Positions 31,101 through 40,364 of a stretch of DNA of 64,000 nt are shown here, in pieces (position 1 is the stretch's first letter; each line of letters starts with the position of its first letter). Below the pieces are notes generated by a model. The model saw only the letters and a list, made by a program, of their open reading frames with translations, searched no databases and was not told the DNA's origin. The DNA is from Streptomyces vietnamensis. GTDB taxonomy: Bacteria; Actinomycetota; Actinomycetes; Streptomycetales; Streptomycetaceae. The stretch spans positions 8,320,001-8,384,000 of the forward strand of contig NZ_CP010407.1 of the NCBI RefSeq assembly GCF_000830005.1, read 5' to 3'. The translations under genes and the position numbers were made by a program.

Positions 31101-32939
31101 CGCACCTCGATCGCCACCGTGTCCCTCAGCGGACCGCTGACCGAGAAACTCACCGCGATCGCCACCGCCGGGTTCGACGGAGTCGAGATCTTCGAGAACG
31201 ACCTGCTCGCCGGCCCGCACAGCCCCGAGGAGATCCGGCTGCGCTGCGCCGACCTCGGCCTGAGCATCGACCTCTACCAGCCCTTCCGCGACTTCGAGGC
31301 CGTCCCTGCCGACCTCCTCGCCCGCAATCTGAGGCGCGCGGAGCGCAAGTTCGCCGTCATGGAGCGCCTCGGCGCCGACCTGCTCCTCGTCTGCTCCAGC
31401 GTCTCGCCCGCCGCCGTCGACGACGACGCGCTCGCCGCGGAGCAGCTGCGTCTGCTCGCCGACCGTGCCGAGGCGCACGGAATCCGCATCGCGTACGAGG
31501 CGCTGGCCTGGGGGCGGCACGTCAGCACGTACGACCACGCCTGGCGCATCGTCGAACAGGCCGACCACCCCGCCCTCGGCACCTGCCTCGACAGCTTCCA
31601 CATCCTCTCGCGCGGCTCCGACCCCCAGGGGATCGAGTCCATCCCCGGCGAGAAGATCTTCTTCCTCCAACTGGCCGACGCCCCCCTGATGGCGATGGAC
31701 GTCCTCCAGTGGAGCCGCCACTACCGCTGCTTCCCCGGACAGGGCGGCTTCGACGTGGCGGGGCCCCTCCGCCACGCCGTACGAGCCGGATACACCGGGC
31801 CGCTTTCCCTGGAGGTCTTCAACGACGTCTTCCGGCAGTCCGAGGCCGCCTCCACCGCCGTCGACGCCCTGCGCTCCCTGCTCCTCCTCCAGGAGAAGGC
31901 CGGGCTCACCGCCCCGCCCGCACCGGCCGTCCCCACCGGCATCGCCTTCGCCGAACTCCACGCCGCCGACACCGACCCCCTGCGCGGGATGCTCGGCGCC
32001 CTCGGCTTCACCCGTACCGGCCGCCACACCTCCAAACCGGTCGAACTGTGGCAGCAGGGCGAGGCCCGCATCCTGCTCAACACCGCCGGGACGGCCGGTG
32101 ACCGCCGCGCCGGTCCCGCGCTGACCGCGATCGGCCTGGAGACTCCCGACCCCGACCGGGCGGTCGCGCGGGCCGAGGCCATGCTCGCCCCCGTCGTTCC
32201 CCGCCGCCGTGCTCCGAAGGACGCGCCCCTGGACGCGGTCGCCGCACCCGACGGCACCGAGGTGTTCTTCTGCCGTACGGACGCCCTCGACCGTCCCGGC
32301 TGGACGACGGACTTCACGGCTGTGCCGGGGCCCGGACCCGGCGTGGGACCCGTCGGGATCGAACCGGTCGGGATCGAGCGGATCGACCACATCGCCCTCA
32401 TCCAGCCCTGGCACCAGTTCGACGAGGCCGCTCTCTTCCACCAGGGAGTCCTCGGCCTCGACGCGGACGACAGCCTCGACCTCGCCGACCCGTACGGGCT
32501 GCGGCGCAGCAAGGCGCTCGCCACTGCCGACGGCGCGGTCCGGATCGCGCTCAACATCGCCCCTGCGCCGGACGCCGAAGGCCCGCGCGTCCAGCACATC
32601 GCCCTGGCCACGGGAGACGTCGTCGCGGCGGCCCGCCGTATCCGGGAACGAGGTGGGGCCCTCCTGCCGATCCCGGCGAACTACTACGACGACCTGGACG
32701 CCCGCCACGAACTCGACCCCGGAGTCCTGGCCGCCCTCGCGGAACTCGGCGTCCTCTACGACCGTGACGAGGCGGGGGAGTTCCTGCACTGTTACACCGT
32801 CACCGTCGGGCGGGTGTTCTTCGAGCTCGTCCAGCGGATCGGCGGGTACCAGGGGTACGGGGCGCTGAACGCAGGCGTCCGCCTCGCCGCCCAGCACACC
32901 CACCGGCACGGCGTCCCGGCGCACGGACCTCGCGGTTAG
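31086..32939 (+). CDS. Bipartite 3-dehydroshikimate dehydratase (sugar isomerase-like plus HPPD-like domain)
   Basis: Dehydrates 3-dehydroshikimate to protocatechuate, linking this operon to the pca genes. 617 residues from ATG 31086; an equally equipped ATG at 31050 adds 12. The N-terminal 270 residues form an AP-endonuclease-2-type TIM barrel with likely metal ligands in IAYEALAWG, CLDSFHILSRG, FLQLADAP and LSLEVFND. The C-terminal part (from about 290) resembles 4-hydroxyphenylpyruvate dioxygenase (GIERIDHIALIQPWHQFDE, FLHCYTVTVGRVFFELVQRI). This is the QsuB-type two-domain architecture. The family-like start RTSIATVSLSG favours the second ATG. Confidence 0.88.
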   Translation: MPRPPRTSIATVSLSGPLTEKLTAIATAGFDGVEIFENDLLAGPHSPEEIRLRCADLGLSIDLYQPFRDFEAVPADLLARNLRRAERKFAVMERLGADLLLVCSSVSPAAVDDDALAAEQLRLLADRAEAHGIRIAYEALAWGRHVSTYDHAWRIVEQADHPALGTCLDSFHILSRGSDPQGIESIPGEKIFFLQLADAPLMAMDVLQWSRHYRCFPGQGGFDVAGPLRHAVRAGYTGPLSLEVFNDVFRQSEAASTAVDALRSLLLLQEKAGLTAPPAPAVPTGIAFAELHAADTDPLRGMLGALGFTRTGRHTSKPVELWQQGEARILLNTAGTAGDRRAGPALTAIGLETPDPDRAVARAEAMLAPVVPRRRAPKDAPLDAVAAPDGTEVFFCRTDALDRPGWTTDFTAVPGPGPGVGPVGIEPVGIERIDHIALIQPWHQFDEAALFHQGVLGLDADDSLDLADPYGLRRSKALATADGAVRIALNIAPAPDAEGPRVQHIALATGDVVAAARRIRERGGALLPIPANYYDDLDARHELDPGVLAALAELGVLYDRDEAGEFLHCYTVTVGRVFFELVQRIGGYQGYGALNAGVRLAAQHTHRHGVPAHGPRG

Positions 32940-32976
32940 ACTGGCCGCCGCCGCACAGTCCGCCCCGAGGAGCCGC

Positions 32977-33639
32977 ATGGCAGCCGCCGTCCCCCCGTCG
33001 TCCCGGCCCGTCAAGCGCACCCGTGACGCGGCGAGGACCCGGGCGGAGATCCTCGACGTGGCCACGGAGGAGTTCGCCCGTCTCGGCTTCGCGGGCGCCC
33101 GGGTCGACGAGATCGCCGCCCGGATGCGGACCACCAAGCGGATGATCTACTACTACTTCGGGAGCAAGGAGCAGCTCTTCACCGAGGTCCTGGAGCGGGC
33201 CTACACGGTCATCCGCGACGAGGAACAGAAACTGGACGTCGAGCACCTCGACCCGGTCTCGGCCATCCGCCGCCTGGCGGAACTCACCTTCGACCACCAC
33301 GAAGCGCATCCGGACTTCATCCGGCTCGTCTCCATCGAGAACATCCACGAGGCCGAACACATCTCCGGATCGCCGAGCCTCGCCTCCCTGAGCTCTCCGG
33401 CGATCGACGTCATCGCCCGCATCCTGGAAGCCGGCCGGGCCGAAGGAGTCTTCACCGCGGATGTCGACGCCGTCGACCTGCACGCGGTGATCAGCTCCTT
33501 CTGCTTCTTCCGCATCTCCAACCGGCACACCTTCCGCGCCCTCTTCGGCCGCGACCTGACGGACGCCGCCCGCCGCGCGCATTACCGGACGATGCTGGGA
33601 GACCTGGTCATCTCCTACCTCACGGCCGAGACCCACTGA
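32977..33639 (+). CDS. TetR-family transcriptional regulator
   Basis: 220 residues: an N-terminal helix-turn-helix domain (TRAEILDVATEEFARLGFAG, VDEIAARMRTTKRMIYYYFG, residues about 20-68) and a helical effector-binding C-terminus. It is the last gene after the dehydroshikimate dehydratase, 37 nt downstream. The AT-rich inverted repeats at 28080 and 29675 are its most likely sites (inference), with a pathway compound as ligand. Confidence 0.85.
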   Translation: MAAAVPPSSRPVKRTRDAARTRAEILDVATEEFARLGFAGARVDEIAARMRTTKRMIYYYFGSKEQLFTEVLERAYTVIRDEEQKLDVEHLDPVSAIRRLAELTFDHHEAHPDFIRLVSIENIHEAEHISGSPSLASLSSPAIDVIARILEAGRAEGVFTADVDAVDLHAVISSFCFFRISNRHTFRALFGRDLTDAARRAHYRTMLGDLVISYLTAETH

Positions 33640-33647
33640 CGAACACG

Positions 33648-33815
33648 AGCCGGCCCCGTTGTGCCGTGCCGATGCCGTAGCGGAGACACGCGAGCGCGGG
33701 GATCGAGCGGGCATCGGTGTCGACGGCGAACTTCGCCCCGGGACTTCTGGCCCGCAGGATGTCCTCGCCGCCCAGGTCGAGGCGGTCGGGCCGGGCGTCG
33801 GTCTCCGGGGCAGTG
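33648..33815 (-). pseudogene. C-terminal remnant of a PHP-domain phosphoesterase
   Basis: A short reverse-strand stretch reads ARPDRLDLGGEDIL then GAKFAVDTDARSIPAL and LRYGIGTAQRG. This follows the end of PHP domains (PolX/histidinol-phosphatase type), where EINxxPxRLD and FxIDTDAH are conserved. The metal-binding His of DTDAH is Arg here, and nothing of the rest of the domain was found. It lies in the 553-bp gap between the tetR-type gene and the fucose operon, in which I see no intact gene. Confidence 0.4.
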
Positions 33816-33958
33816 CCGGTGCGGGCACCACCGCCGTCCACCTCGCCGCCCTGTAGTCCACCCCGATGGACGGTCTGCAGACCCCGTACGTCCGCCCGCA
33901 GGAGAACGGCGCCCCGGCTCCAGGCCAGGCCGAGCGAGTTCACCTTCGTCTCCTCGCC

Positions 33959-34004
33959 CGTCTGCGGAGACACCTCCCAAACGTCTGCGGAGACACCTCC
34001 CAAA
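33959..34004. repeat. 23-bp direct repeat
   Basis: CGTCTGCGGAGACACCTCCC plus three A residues occurs twice head to tail (33959-33981, 33982-34004), directly before the first CGTCGGATGA-type element. No function is apparent. Confidence 0.85.
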
Positions 34005-34005
34005 A

Positions 34006-34150
34006 CGTCGGATGAGTTGCCGGTAGGGGTGGGCGAGAGGGCGGAAATCGCGCATCCCTCCCCTTCCGGGGATGAGACATCGGATGTCTTCTTGCGGCGG
34101 GGCGGCTCTGCCTCGTATGGTCGAGCCATCCCGCCCGATTCATCGGATGT
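34006..34150 (+). promoter_or_regulatory. Fucose-operon control region with three CATCGGATGT elements
   Basis: CGTCGGATGA (34006-34015), CATCGGATGT inside the palindrome AGACATCGGATGTCT (34075-34089), and CATCGGATGT again (34141-34150). All lie upstream of the first gene of the operon, whose last gene is a GntR/FCD regulator. Repeated half-palindromic sites before an operon that ends in its own regulator suggest operators (inference). The first gene has AGGAGA 6 nt before its ATG. Confidence 0.55.
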
Positions 34151-34192
34151 ATCGACCTGGGGTGTGTCCCGCGCGATGACAGGAGACCGGAC

Positions 34193-35044
34193 ATGAAGCT
34201 GATCCGTATCGGAGATCCAGGGCGGGAGATTCCGGCGCTGCTCCTCGAAGACGGGGCCGCGCTGGATCTGCGGGCCCTCACCCGGGACATCGACGGGGAG
34301 TTCCTCGCCGGCGACGTCATCGGCCGGATCGAGGAGGCCCGCGCGGCCGGCGCCCTCCCCGTGCTCGACATCGCCGGAGCGCGGGTCGGCGCCCCGGTCG
34401 CCCGGCCCGGCAAGGTGGTCTGCGTCGGCCTCAACTACCGGGACCACGCGGAGGAGACGGGTGCGGCGGTTCCGGAGCGGCCCGTGGTCTTCATGAAGGA
34501 CCCGTCCACCGTCGTCGGTCCGTACGACGAGGTGCTGATCCCGCGCGGCTCGGTCAAGACCGACTGGGAGGTCGAGCTCGCGGTCGTCATCGGCCGCGAG
34601 GCCCGCTACCTCGCGAGCCCCGCCGACGCCCCCGGCCACATCGCCGGCTACGCCGTCAGCAACGACGTGTCCGAGCGGGAGTTCCAGCTTGAGTTCTCCG
34701 CCCAGTGGGACCTCGGCAAGTCCTGCGAGACCTTCAACCCGCTCGGTCCGTGGCTGGTCACCCCCGACGAGGTGGGTGACCCGCAGGCCCTCGGGCTCCG
34801 CCTGGCGGTCGACGGCGAGACGCGCCAGAACGGCCACACCAAGAACATGATCTTCGACGTCGCGTACCTGGTCTGGTACCTGAGCCAGTACATGGTGCTG
34901 CGCCCCGGCGACGTCATCAACACCGGAACCCCCGCCGGCGTGGCCCTCGGCCTGCCCGGCACCCCCTACCTGCGCGCGGGCGACACCGTCGAGCTCTCGA
35001 TCGACGGCCTCGGCACCCAGCGCCAGACGTTCAACAACGCGTGA
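34193..35044 (+). CDS. Fumarylacetoacetate hydrolase family protein, probable 2,4-diketo-3-deoxy-L-fuconate hydrolase
   Basis: Metal-dependent C-C hydrolase, 283 residues. The FAH metal site is seen in [13 protein letters not shown] and [15 protein letters not shown], and [12 protein letters not shown] is typical. The neighbours (fuconate dehydratase, SDR, fucose dehydrogenase, lactonase, mutarotase) match the Xanthomonas non-phosphorylative fucose pathway, in which an FAH enzyme splits 2,4-diketo-3-deoxyfuconate to pyruvate and L-lactate. Its stop overlaps the next gene (GTGA). Confidence 0.82.
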   Translation: MKLIRIGDPGREIPALLLEDGAALDLRALTRDIDGEFLAGDVIGRIEEARAAGALPVLDIAGARVGAPVARPGKVVCVGLNYRDHAEETGAAVPERPVVFMKDPSTVVGPYDEVLIPRGSVKTDWEVELAVVIGREARYLASPADAPGHIAGYAVSNDVSEREFQLEFSAQWDLGKSCETFNPLGPWLVTPDEVGDPQALGLRLAVDGETRQNGHTKNMIFDVAYLVWYLSQYMVLRPGDVINTGTPAGVALGLPGTPYLRAGDTVELSIDGLGTQRQTFNNA

Positions 35045-36399
35045 AAGGCATCGAGTTGCCCGACCCCACGGCACGGATCACCTCCATCGACACCTATGAC
35101 GTCCGCTTCCCCACCTCGCGGGAGCTCGACGGGTCCGACGCGATGAACCCGGACCCCGACTACTCCGCCGCCTACCTCGTCCTGCGCACCTCTGCGGCGG
35201 ACGGCCACGAGGGCCACGGGTTCACCTTCACCATCGGCCGCGGCAACGACGTCCAGGTCGCCGCGATCGACGCCCTGCGCGGGCACGTCGTCGGACGGTC
35301 CGTCGTCGAACTCTGCGCCGACCCCGGCGTCCTGTACCGCGACCTCGTCGGCGACAGCCAGCTGCGCTGGCTCGGGCCGGAGAAGGGCGTGATGCACATG
35401 GCGATCGGCGCCGTCGTCAACGCGGTCTGGGACCTCGCCGCCAAGCGCGAGGGCAAACCGCTGTGGCGGCTCCTCGCCGACGCCGCCCCCGCGTGGCTCG
35501 TCTCCCAGGTCGACTTCCGGTACCTCACCGACGCGTTGACCCCCGACGAGGCGCTGGAGCTGCTGACCAAGGGCAAGCAGGGCGCCGCCGAGCGCGCCGC
35601 CGACCTGCTGCGGCGCGGCTACCCCGCGTACACCACCTCTCCCGGCTGGCTCGGCTACTCCGACGAGAAGCTCACCCGCCTCGCCGAGGAGGCCGTCGCC
35701 GACGGTTTCACCCAGATCAAGCTGAAGGTCGGCGCCGATCTCGACGACGACATCCGCCGCTGCCGCACCGCGCGCGCCGCCGTCGGCCCGGACATCCGGA
35801 TGGCGATCGACGCCAACCAGCGCTGGGACGTGGCCGAGGCGGTCGAGTGGACGAACGCGCTCGCCGAGTTCGACCCGTACTGGATCGAGGAGCCCACCAG
35901 CCCCGACGACGTCCTCGGCCACGCCGCCGTCCGGCGCGGTGTCCACCCCGTCAAGGTCGCCACCGGCGAGCACGTGCAGAACCGGATCGTCTTCAAGCAG
36001 CTGCTCCAGGCCGAAGCCGTCGACTTCCTCCAGCTCGACGCCGCCCGTGTGGCCGGAGTCAACGAGAACCTCGCCATCCTGCTGCTCGCCGCCAAGTTCG
36101 GCGTCCCCGTCTGCCCGCACGCCGGCGGCGTCGGCCTGTGCGAGCTCGTCCAGCACCTGTCGATGTTCGACTACGTGGCCCTCTCCGGCACCACGGAGGA
36201 CCGGGTGGTGGAGTTCGTCGACCACCTCCACGAGCACTTCCTCGACCCGGTCATGATCGACCGCGGCCACTACCGGGCCCCCACCGAGCCCGGCTTCTCC
36301 GCCACCATGAGGCAGTCGAGCCTCGACGCCTACCGCTACCCCGACGGCGCCTTCTGGGCCGCCGACCTGGCAGCACCGACCCCGGAGGCACGCGCATGA
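35041..36399 (+). CDS. L-fuconate dehydratase (enolase superfamily)
   Basis: 452 residues of the mandelate-racemase subgroup. Catalytic lysines in QIKLKVG, metal ligands in [19 protein letters not shown] and [10 protein letters not shown], and the general-base His in [11 protein letters not shown]. The N-terminal capping domain with [20 protein letters not shown] closely follows characterised L-fuconate dehydratases. It converts L-fuconate to 2-keto-3-deoxy-L-fuconate. GTG start in a 4-nt overlap with the hydrolase gene. Confidence 0.9.
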   Translation: MKGIELPDPTARITSIDTYDVRFPTSRELDGSDAMNPDPDYSAAYLVLRTSAADGHEGHGFTFTIGRGNDVQVAAIDALRGHVVGRSVVELCADPGVLYRDLVGDSQLRWLGPEKGVMHMAIGAVVNAVWDLAAKREGKPLWRLLADAAPAWLVSQVDFRYLTDALTPDEALELLTKGKQGAAERAADLLRRGYPAYTTSPGWLGYSDEKLTRLAEEAVADGFTQIKLKVGADLDDDIRRCRTARAAVGPDIRMAIDANQRWDVAEAVEWTNALAEFDPYWIEEPTSPDDVLGHAAVRRGVHPVKVATGEHVQNRIVFKQLLQAEAVDFLQLDAARVAGVNENLAILLLAAKFGVPVCPHAGGVGLCELVQHLSMFDYVALSGTTEDRVVEFVDHLHEHFLDPVMIDRGHYRAPTEPGFSATMRQSSLDAYRYPDGAFWAADLAAPTPEARA

Positions 36400-37157
36400 C
36401 CACCGAACTCCACGGCCTCACCGCCCTCGTGACCGGCGGCGCCTCCGGCATCGGCCTGGCCACCGCCGCACTGCTCGCCGAGCGGGGCGCGGACGTCGCC
36501 GTCCTCGACCTCGACCCGAGCGGTGCCCCCGCCCCGCTGCACGGCTTCACCGCAGACGTCTCCGACGACGCATCCGTCCGCGCCGCCGTCGAGGCGGCCG
36601 CCGAGGCCCTCGGCGGCATCGACATCCTCGTCAACAACGCCGGGATCGGGGCCGCCGGCACCGTCGAGGACAACCCGGACGAGCAGTGGCACCGCGTCCT
36701 CGACGTCAACGTCCTCGGCATCGTCCGCACCACCCGCGCCGCCCTCCCGTTTCTGCGCGCCTCGGCCCACGCGGCGGTGGTCAACACCTGCTCCATCGCC
36801 GCCACCGCCGGGCTGCCGCAGCGCGCGCTGTACTCGGCCAGCAAGGGCGCGGTCCTCTCCCTCACCCTCGCCATGGCCGCCGACCACGTCCGCGAGGGCA
36901 TCCGCGTCAACTGCGTCAACCCCGGCACCGTCGACACCCCCTGGGTCGGCCGCCTCCTCGACGCCGCCCCCGACCCGGCCGCCGAACGCGCCGCACTGAA
37001 CGCCCGCCAGCCCACCGGCCGCCTGGTCACCGCCCAGGAGGTGGCCGCCGCCATCGCCTACCTGGCCTCCCCGGCCGCCGCCTCGGTGACCGGTACCGCC
37101 CTCGCCGTCGACGGCGGCATGGCCGGCCTGCGCCTGCGCCCGGAGCCCACGCCGTGA
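36396..37157 (+). CDS. SDR-family dehydrogenase, probable 2-keto-3-deoxy-L-fuconate dehydrogenase
   Basis: 253 residues: cofactor motif [13 protein letters not shown] (near residue 13), LVNNAGIG, active-site YSASKG and the C-terminal [12 protein letters not shown]. Asp at the end of the second strand (VLDLDPSG) indicates NAD preference. In the non-phosphorylative pathway this step gives 2,4-diketo-3-deoxyfuconate. It overlaps both neighbours by 4 nt. Confidence 0.82.
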   Translation: MTTELHGLTALVTGGASGIGLATAALLAERGADVAVLDLDPSGAPAPLHGFTADVSDDASVRAAVEAAAEALGGIDILVNNAGIGAAGTVEDNPDEQWHRVLDVNVLGIVRTTRAALPFLRASAHAAVVNTCSIAATAGLPQRALYSASKGAVLSLTLAMAADHVREGIRVNCVNPGTVDTPWVGRLLDAAPDPAAERAALNARQPTGRLVTAQEVAAAIAYLASPAAASVTGTALAVDGGMAGLRLRPEPTP

Positions 37158-38152
37158 CCCCGTACCGGAATACGCTCGGCCACAGCGCCGTCCAGGTCAC
37201 CGAGCTCGCCTTCGGAGCCGCCGGCATCGGCAATCTGTTCACGGCCGTGACGGACGCCGAGGCCGAACAGGCCGTGCACGCCGCCTGGAAGGCGGGCGTA
37301 CGGTACTTCGACACCGCCCCGCACTACGGCCTCGGCCTGTCCGAGCGGCGCCTGGGCGCCGCCCTGCGCTCCCGCCCCCGGAACGAGTACGTGGTCTCCA
37401 CGAAGGTCGGCCGGATCCTGGTCCCGACCCCGGAAGCCACCGGGGACGACCTCGCGAACGGCTTCGCCGTCCCCGCCACGCACCGCAGGCGCTGGGACTT
37501 CAGCGCCCACGGCGTGCGCCGGTCGATCGAGGACAGCCTGCAGCGGCTCGGCCTCGACCGCATCGACGTCGTCTACCTCCACGACCCCGACGACCACCTC
37601 GACCAGGCCCTCGAAACGGCGTACCCCGAGCTGGAACGGCTCCGCGCCGAAGGCGTGCTCGGCGCGATCGGCGTCGGCATGAACCAGGCCGCCCCGCTCG
37701 CCCGCTTCGTCCGCGACACCGACATCGACGCCGTCCTCCTGGCCGGCCGCTACACCCTCCTCGACCAGGGCGGCCTCGCCGAACTGCTGCCGCTCGCCGC
37801 CGAGCGTGGTGTCGGCGTCGTGATCGGCGGCGCGTTCAACTCCGGCCTGCTCGCCGACCCCCGCCCCGGTGCCACCTTCGACTATGCGGTGGCGCCCCTC
37901 GACCTGTTCTCCCGGGCCCTGGACCTCAAGGCCGTGTGCGAGCGGCACGGGGTACCGCTGCGAGCCGCCGCACTCCGCTTCCCGTTCGGGCACCCGGCCG
38001 TCGCGAGCGTCCTCGTCGGGCTCCGCAGTGCCGCCGAGGTCCGAGACGCCGCCGCCATGCTCGCCCACCACGTCCCGGACGCGCTGTGGGCGGAACTCGA
38101 GGAACGCGGACTGCTCCCGGCCGACGTCCCGACACCGGGGGAGGCCGGCTGA
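37154..38152 (+). CDS. Aldo/keto reductase, probable L-fucose (D-threo-aldose) 1-dehydrogenase
   Basis: 332-residue TIM-barrel oxidoreductase with the catalytic tetrad region YFDTAPHYGLGLSERRLG, STKVG and VVYLHDPDDHLD. D-threo-aldose 1-dehydrogenases of this group oxidise L-fucose to L-fuconolactone. The GTG start overlaps the SDR gene by 4 nt. A galactose or arabinose dehydrogenase role is possible by family, but the operon favours fucose. Confidence 0.8.
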   Translation: MTPYRNTLGHSAVQVTELAFGAAGIGNLFTAVTDAEAEQAVHAAWKAGVRYFDTAPHYGLGLSERRLGAALRSRPRNEYVVSTKVGRILVPTPEATGDDLANGFAVPATHRRRWDFSAHGVRRSIEDSLQRLGLDRIDVVYLHDPDDHLDQALETAYPELERLRAEGVLGAIGVGMNQAAPLARFVRDTDIDAVLLAGRYTLLDQGGLAELLPLAAERGVGVVIGGAFNSGLLADPRPGATFDYAVAPLDLFSRALDLKAVCERHGVPLRAAALRFPFGHPAVASVLVGLRSAAEVRDAAAMLAHHVPDALWAELEERGLLPADVPTPGEAG

Positions 38153-38892
38153 TGCGCGTCGCCCTCTTCCTCACCTGCTTCAACGACACCCTCTTCCCCG
38201 ACACCGGCCGGGCCGTGGTCACCGTCCTCGAACGCCTCGGCCACACCGTGGACTTCCCGCAGGAGCAGACCTGCTGCGGGCAGATGCACTTCAACACCGG
38301 ATACCGCCCGGAGGCCGTCCCCCTGGTGGAGCGCTTCGCGCGGACCTTCGCCGCCTACGACGCCGTGGTCACCCCCTCGGCCTCCTGCGCCGGCATGATC
38401 CGTGACAGCCACCCCGTCCTCGCCCGGGAGCACGGATCCGCCGCGCTCCAACGGCACGTCGCGGAAGTGGCGCCCCGCGTCCACGAGTTCACCGAGTTCC
38501 TCACCGACGTCCTCGGCGTGACCGACGTCGGCGCACGCTTCCCGCACCGGGTCGCGTACCACCCCGCCTGTCACTCCCTGCGCGGGCTCAGGCTGGGCGA
38601 CCGGCCGCACCGGCTCCTGAGCGGGGTGAAGGACATCGAACTCGTCGACCTGCCCGCCGCCGACTCCTGCTGCGGCTTCGGCGGCACCTTCGCCGTCAAG
38701 AACGCGGAGACCTCGAGCGCCATGCTCGCCGACAAGACCGGGGGAGTCCTCGACAGCGGCGCCGACGTGCTGTGCGCCGTCGACAACTCCTGCCTGATGC
38801 ACATCGGAGGAGGCCTGTCCCGCCAGGGCAGCGCCGTACGCACCCTGCACCTGGCCGAGATCCTCGCGCACACGGAAGGAGCCACCCCATGA
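38152..38892 (+). CDS. lutA: L-lactate utilisation protein LutA (CCG-domain iron-sulfur protein)
   Basis: 246 residues with two cysteine-rich (CCG) domains: FLTCFND, QTCCGQMHFNTGY and PSASCAGM, then YHPACHSLRG, ADSCCGFGGTFA and DNSCLMHIGGG. With LutB and LutC it oxidises L-lactate to pyruvate. It overlaps the aldo/keto reductase gene by 1 nt, so it is part of the fucose operon, where L-lactate is an end product. Confidence 0.92.
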   Translation: MRVALFLTCFNDTLFPDTGRAVVTVLERLGHTVDFPQEQTCCGQMHFNTGYRPEAVPLVERFARTFAAYDAVVTPSASCAGMIRDSHPVLAREHGSAALQRHVAEVAPRVHEFTEFLTDVLGVTDVGARFPHRVAYHPACHSLRGLRLGDRPHRLLSGVKDIELVDLPAADSCCGFGGTFAVKNAETSSAMLADKTGGVLDSGADVLCAVDNSCLMHIGGGLSRQGSAVRTLHLAEILAHTEGATP

Positions 38893-40364
38893 GCGATCCC
38901 GCAGGCCGAGGTGTCGTCTGGCTCGGTTCCCCGGCCTTCCCCGACGCCGCCCGCGACGCGTTGAAGGACACACAGCTCCGTGCCAACCTGAAGCGGGCCA
39001 CCTCCACCATCCGCGACAAACGCCTCGCGGTCGCCTCCGAGCTGGATGACTGGGAGGAGCTGCGCACCTCGGCCGCCGCGATCAAGAAGCGCACCGCCCG
39101 CCATCTCGACCACTACCTGGTCCAGTTGGAGGAGTCGGTCACCGCGGCGGGCGGCACCGTCCACTGGGCCTCGGACGCCGCCGAGGCCAACCGCATCGTC
39201 ACCGAGCTCGTACGGGCGACCGGCGAGCGCGAGGTCGTGAAGATCAAGTCGATGGCGACCCAGGAGATCGGACTCAACGAGCACCTCGCGGACGAGGGGA
39301 TCACGGCCTACGAGACCGACCTCGCCGAACTCATCGTCCAGCTCGGCGAGGACCGCCCCTCCCACATCCTCGTCCCCGCCATCCACAAGAACCGCACCGA
39401 GATCCGCGACCTCTTCGCCGCCGAGATGGGCCACTGGGGGCGCCCGGCGCCCGACGGCCTCACCGACGACCCGGCCGAACTCGCCGACGCCGCTCGCCGC
39501 CACCTCCGCGAGAAGTTCCTCACCGCCAAGGTCGCCGTCTCCGGCGCCAACTTCGCCGTCGCCGACACCGGCACCGTCGTCGTGGTCGAGTCCGAGGGCA
39601 ACGGCCGGATGTGCCTCACCCTCCCACCCACCCTGATCACGGTCATGGGCATCGAGAAGGTCGTCCCCACCTGGACCGACCTGGAGGTCTTCCTGCAGCT
39701 GCTGCCCCGCTCGTCGACCGGCGAGCGGATGAACCCGTACACCTCCACCTGGACCGGCACCACCGACGGCGACGGACCGGCCGCGTTCCACCTCGTCCTC
39801 CTCGACAACGGCCGCACCGACACCCTCGCCGACACCGTCGGCCGCCAGGCCCTCGCCTGCATCCGCTGCTCGGCCTGCCTCAACGTGTGCCCGGTCTTCG
39901 AGCGCACCGGCGGCCACGCATACGGATCGGTCTACCCCGGCCCGATCGGCGCCGTCCTCACCCCGCAGCTCGTCGGTGTGGAGAACGCGGCCTCGCTGCC
40001 CTTCGCCTCCACGCTGTGCGGCGCCTGCTACGACGCCTGCCCGGTGAAGATCGACATCCCGGAGGTACTGGCCCACCTGCGGGCCCGGGTCGTCGAGCAG
40101 GCGCGCGCCGAAAGGCGTACCCCCACCGCCGAGGCGCTGGCCATGAAGGCCGCCGCCACCGTCCTCGGCTCACCGGCACTGCTCGGCGTCGCCCAGAGGA
40201 CGGCGGCGATCGGCGGCAGGGCCCTCGCCCGGCGCGGCCGCATCGGCCGCCTGCCGGGTCCGCTGCGCGGGTGGTCGGACTCCCGCGACACCCCCGCACC
40301 GCCGGCGGAGTCGTTCCGTACCTGGTGGCGCAAGAACCGCTCGCAGAAGGAAGGGGAACGATGA
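38889..40364 (+). CDS. lutB: L-lactate utilisation protein LutB (two [4Fe-4S] clusters)
   Basis: 491 residues. The N-terminal LUD domain includes KIKSMATQEIGLNEHL and VSGANFAVADTGTVVVVESE. Two ferredoxin-type cysteine sets follow at about residue 325 (ACIRCSACLNVCP) and 380 (LCGACYDACPVKIDIPEV). A hydrophobic, basic C-terminal tail may associate with the membrane (inference). 4-nt overlaps join it to lutA and lutC. Confidence 0.94.
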   Translation: MSDPAGRGVVWLGSPAFPDAARDALKDTQLRANLKRATSTIRDKRLAVASELDDWEELRTSAAAIKKRTARHLDHYLVQLEESVTAAGGTVHWASDAAEANRIVTELVRATGEREVVKIKSMATQEIGLNEHLADEGITAYETDLAELIVQLGEDRPSHILVPAIHKNRTEIRDLFAAEMGHWGRPAPDGLTDDPAELADAARRHLREKFLTAKVAVSGANFAVADTGTVVVVESEGNGRMCLTLPPTLITVMGIEKVVPTWTDLEVFLQLLPRSSTGERMNPYTSTWTGTTDGDGPAAFHLVLLDNGRTDTLADTVGRQALACIRCSACLNVCPVFERTGGHAYGSVYPGPIGAVLTPQLVGVENAASLPFASTLCGACYDACPVKIDIPEVLAHLRARVVEQARAERRTPTAEALAMKAAATVLGSPALLGVAQRTAAIGGRALARRGRIGRLPGPLRGWSDSRDTPAPPAESFRTWWRKNRSQKEGER

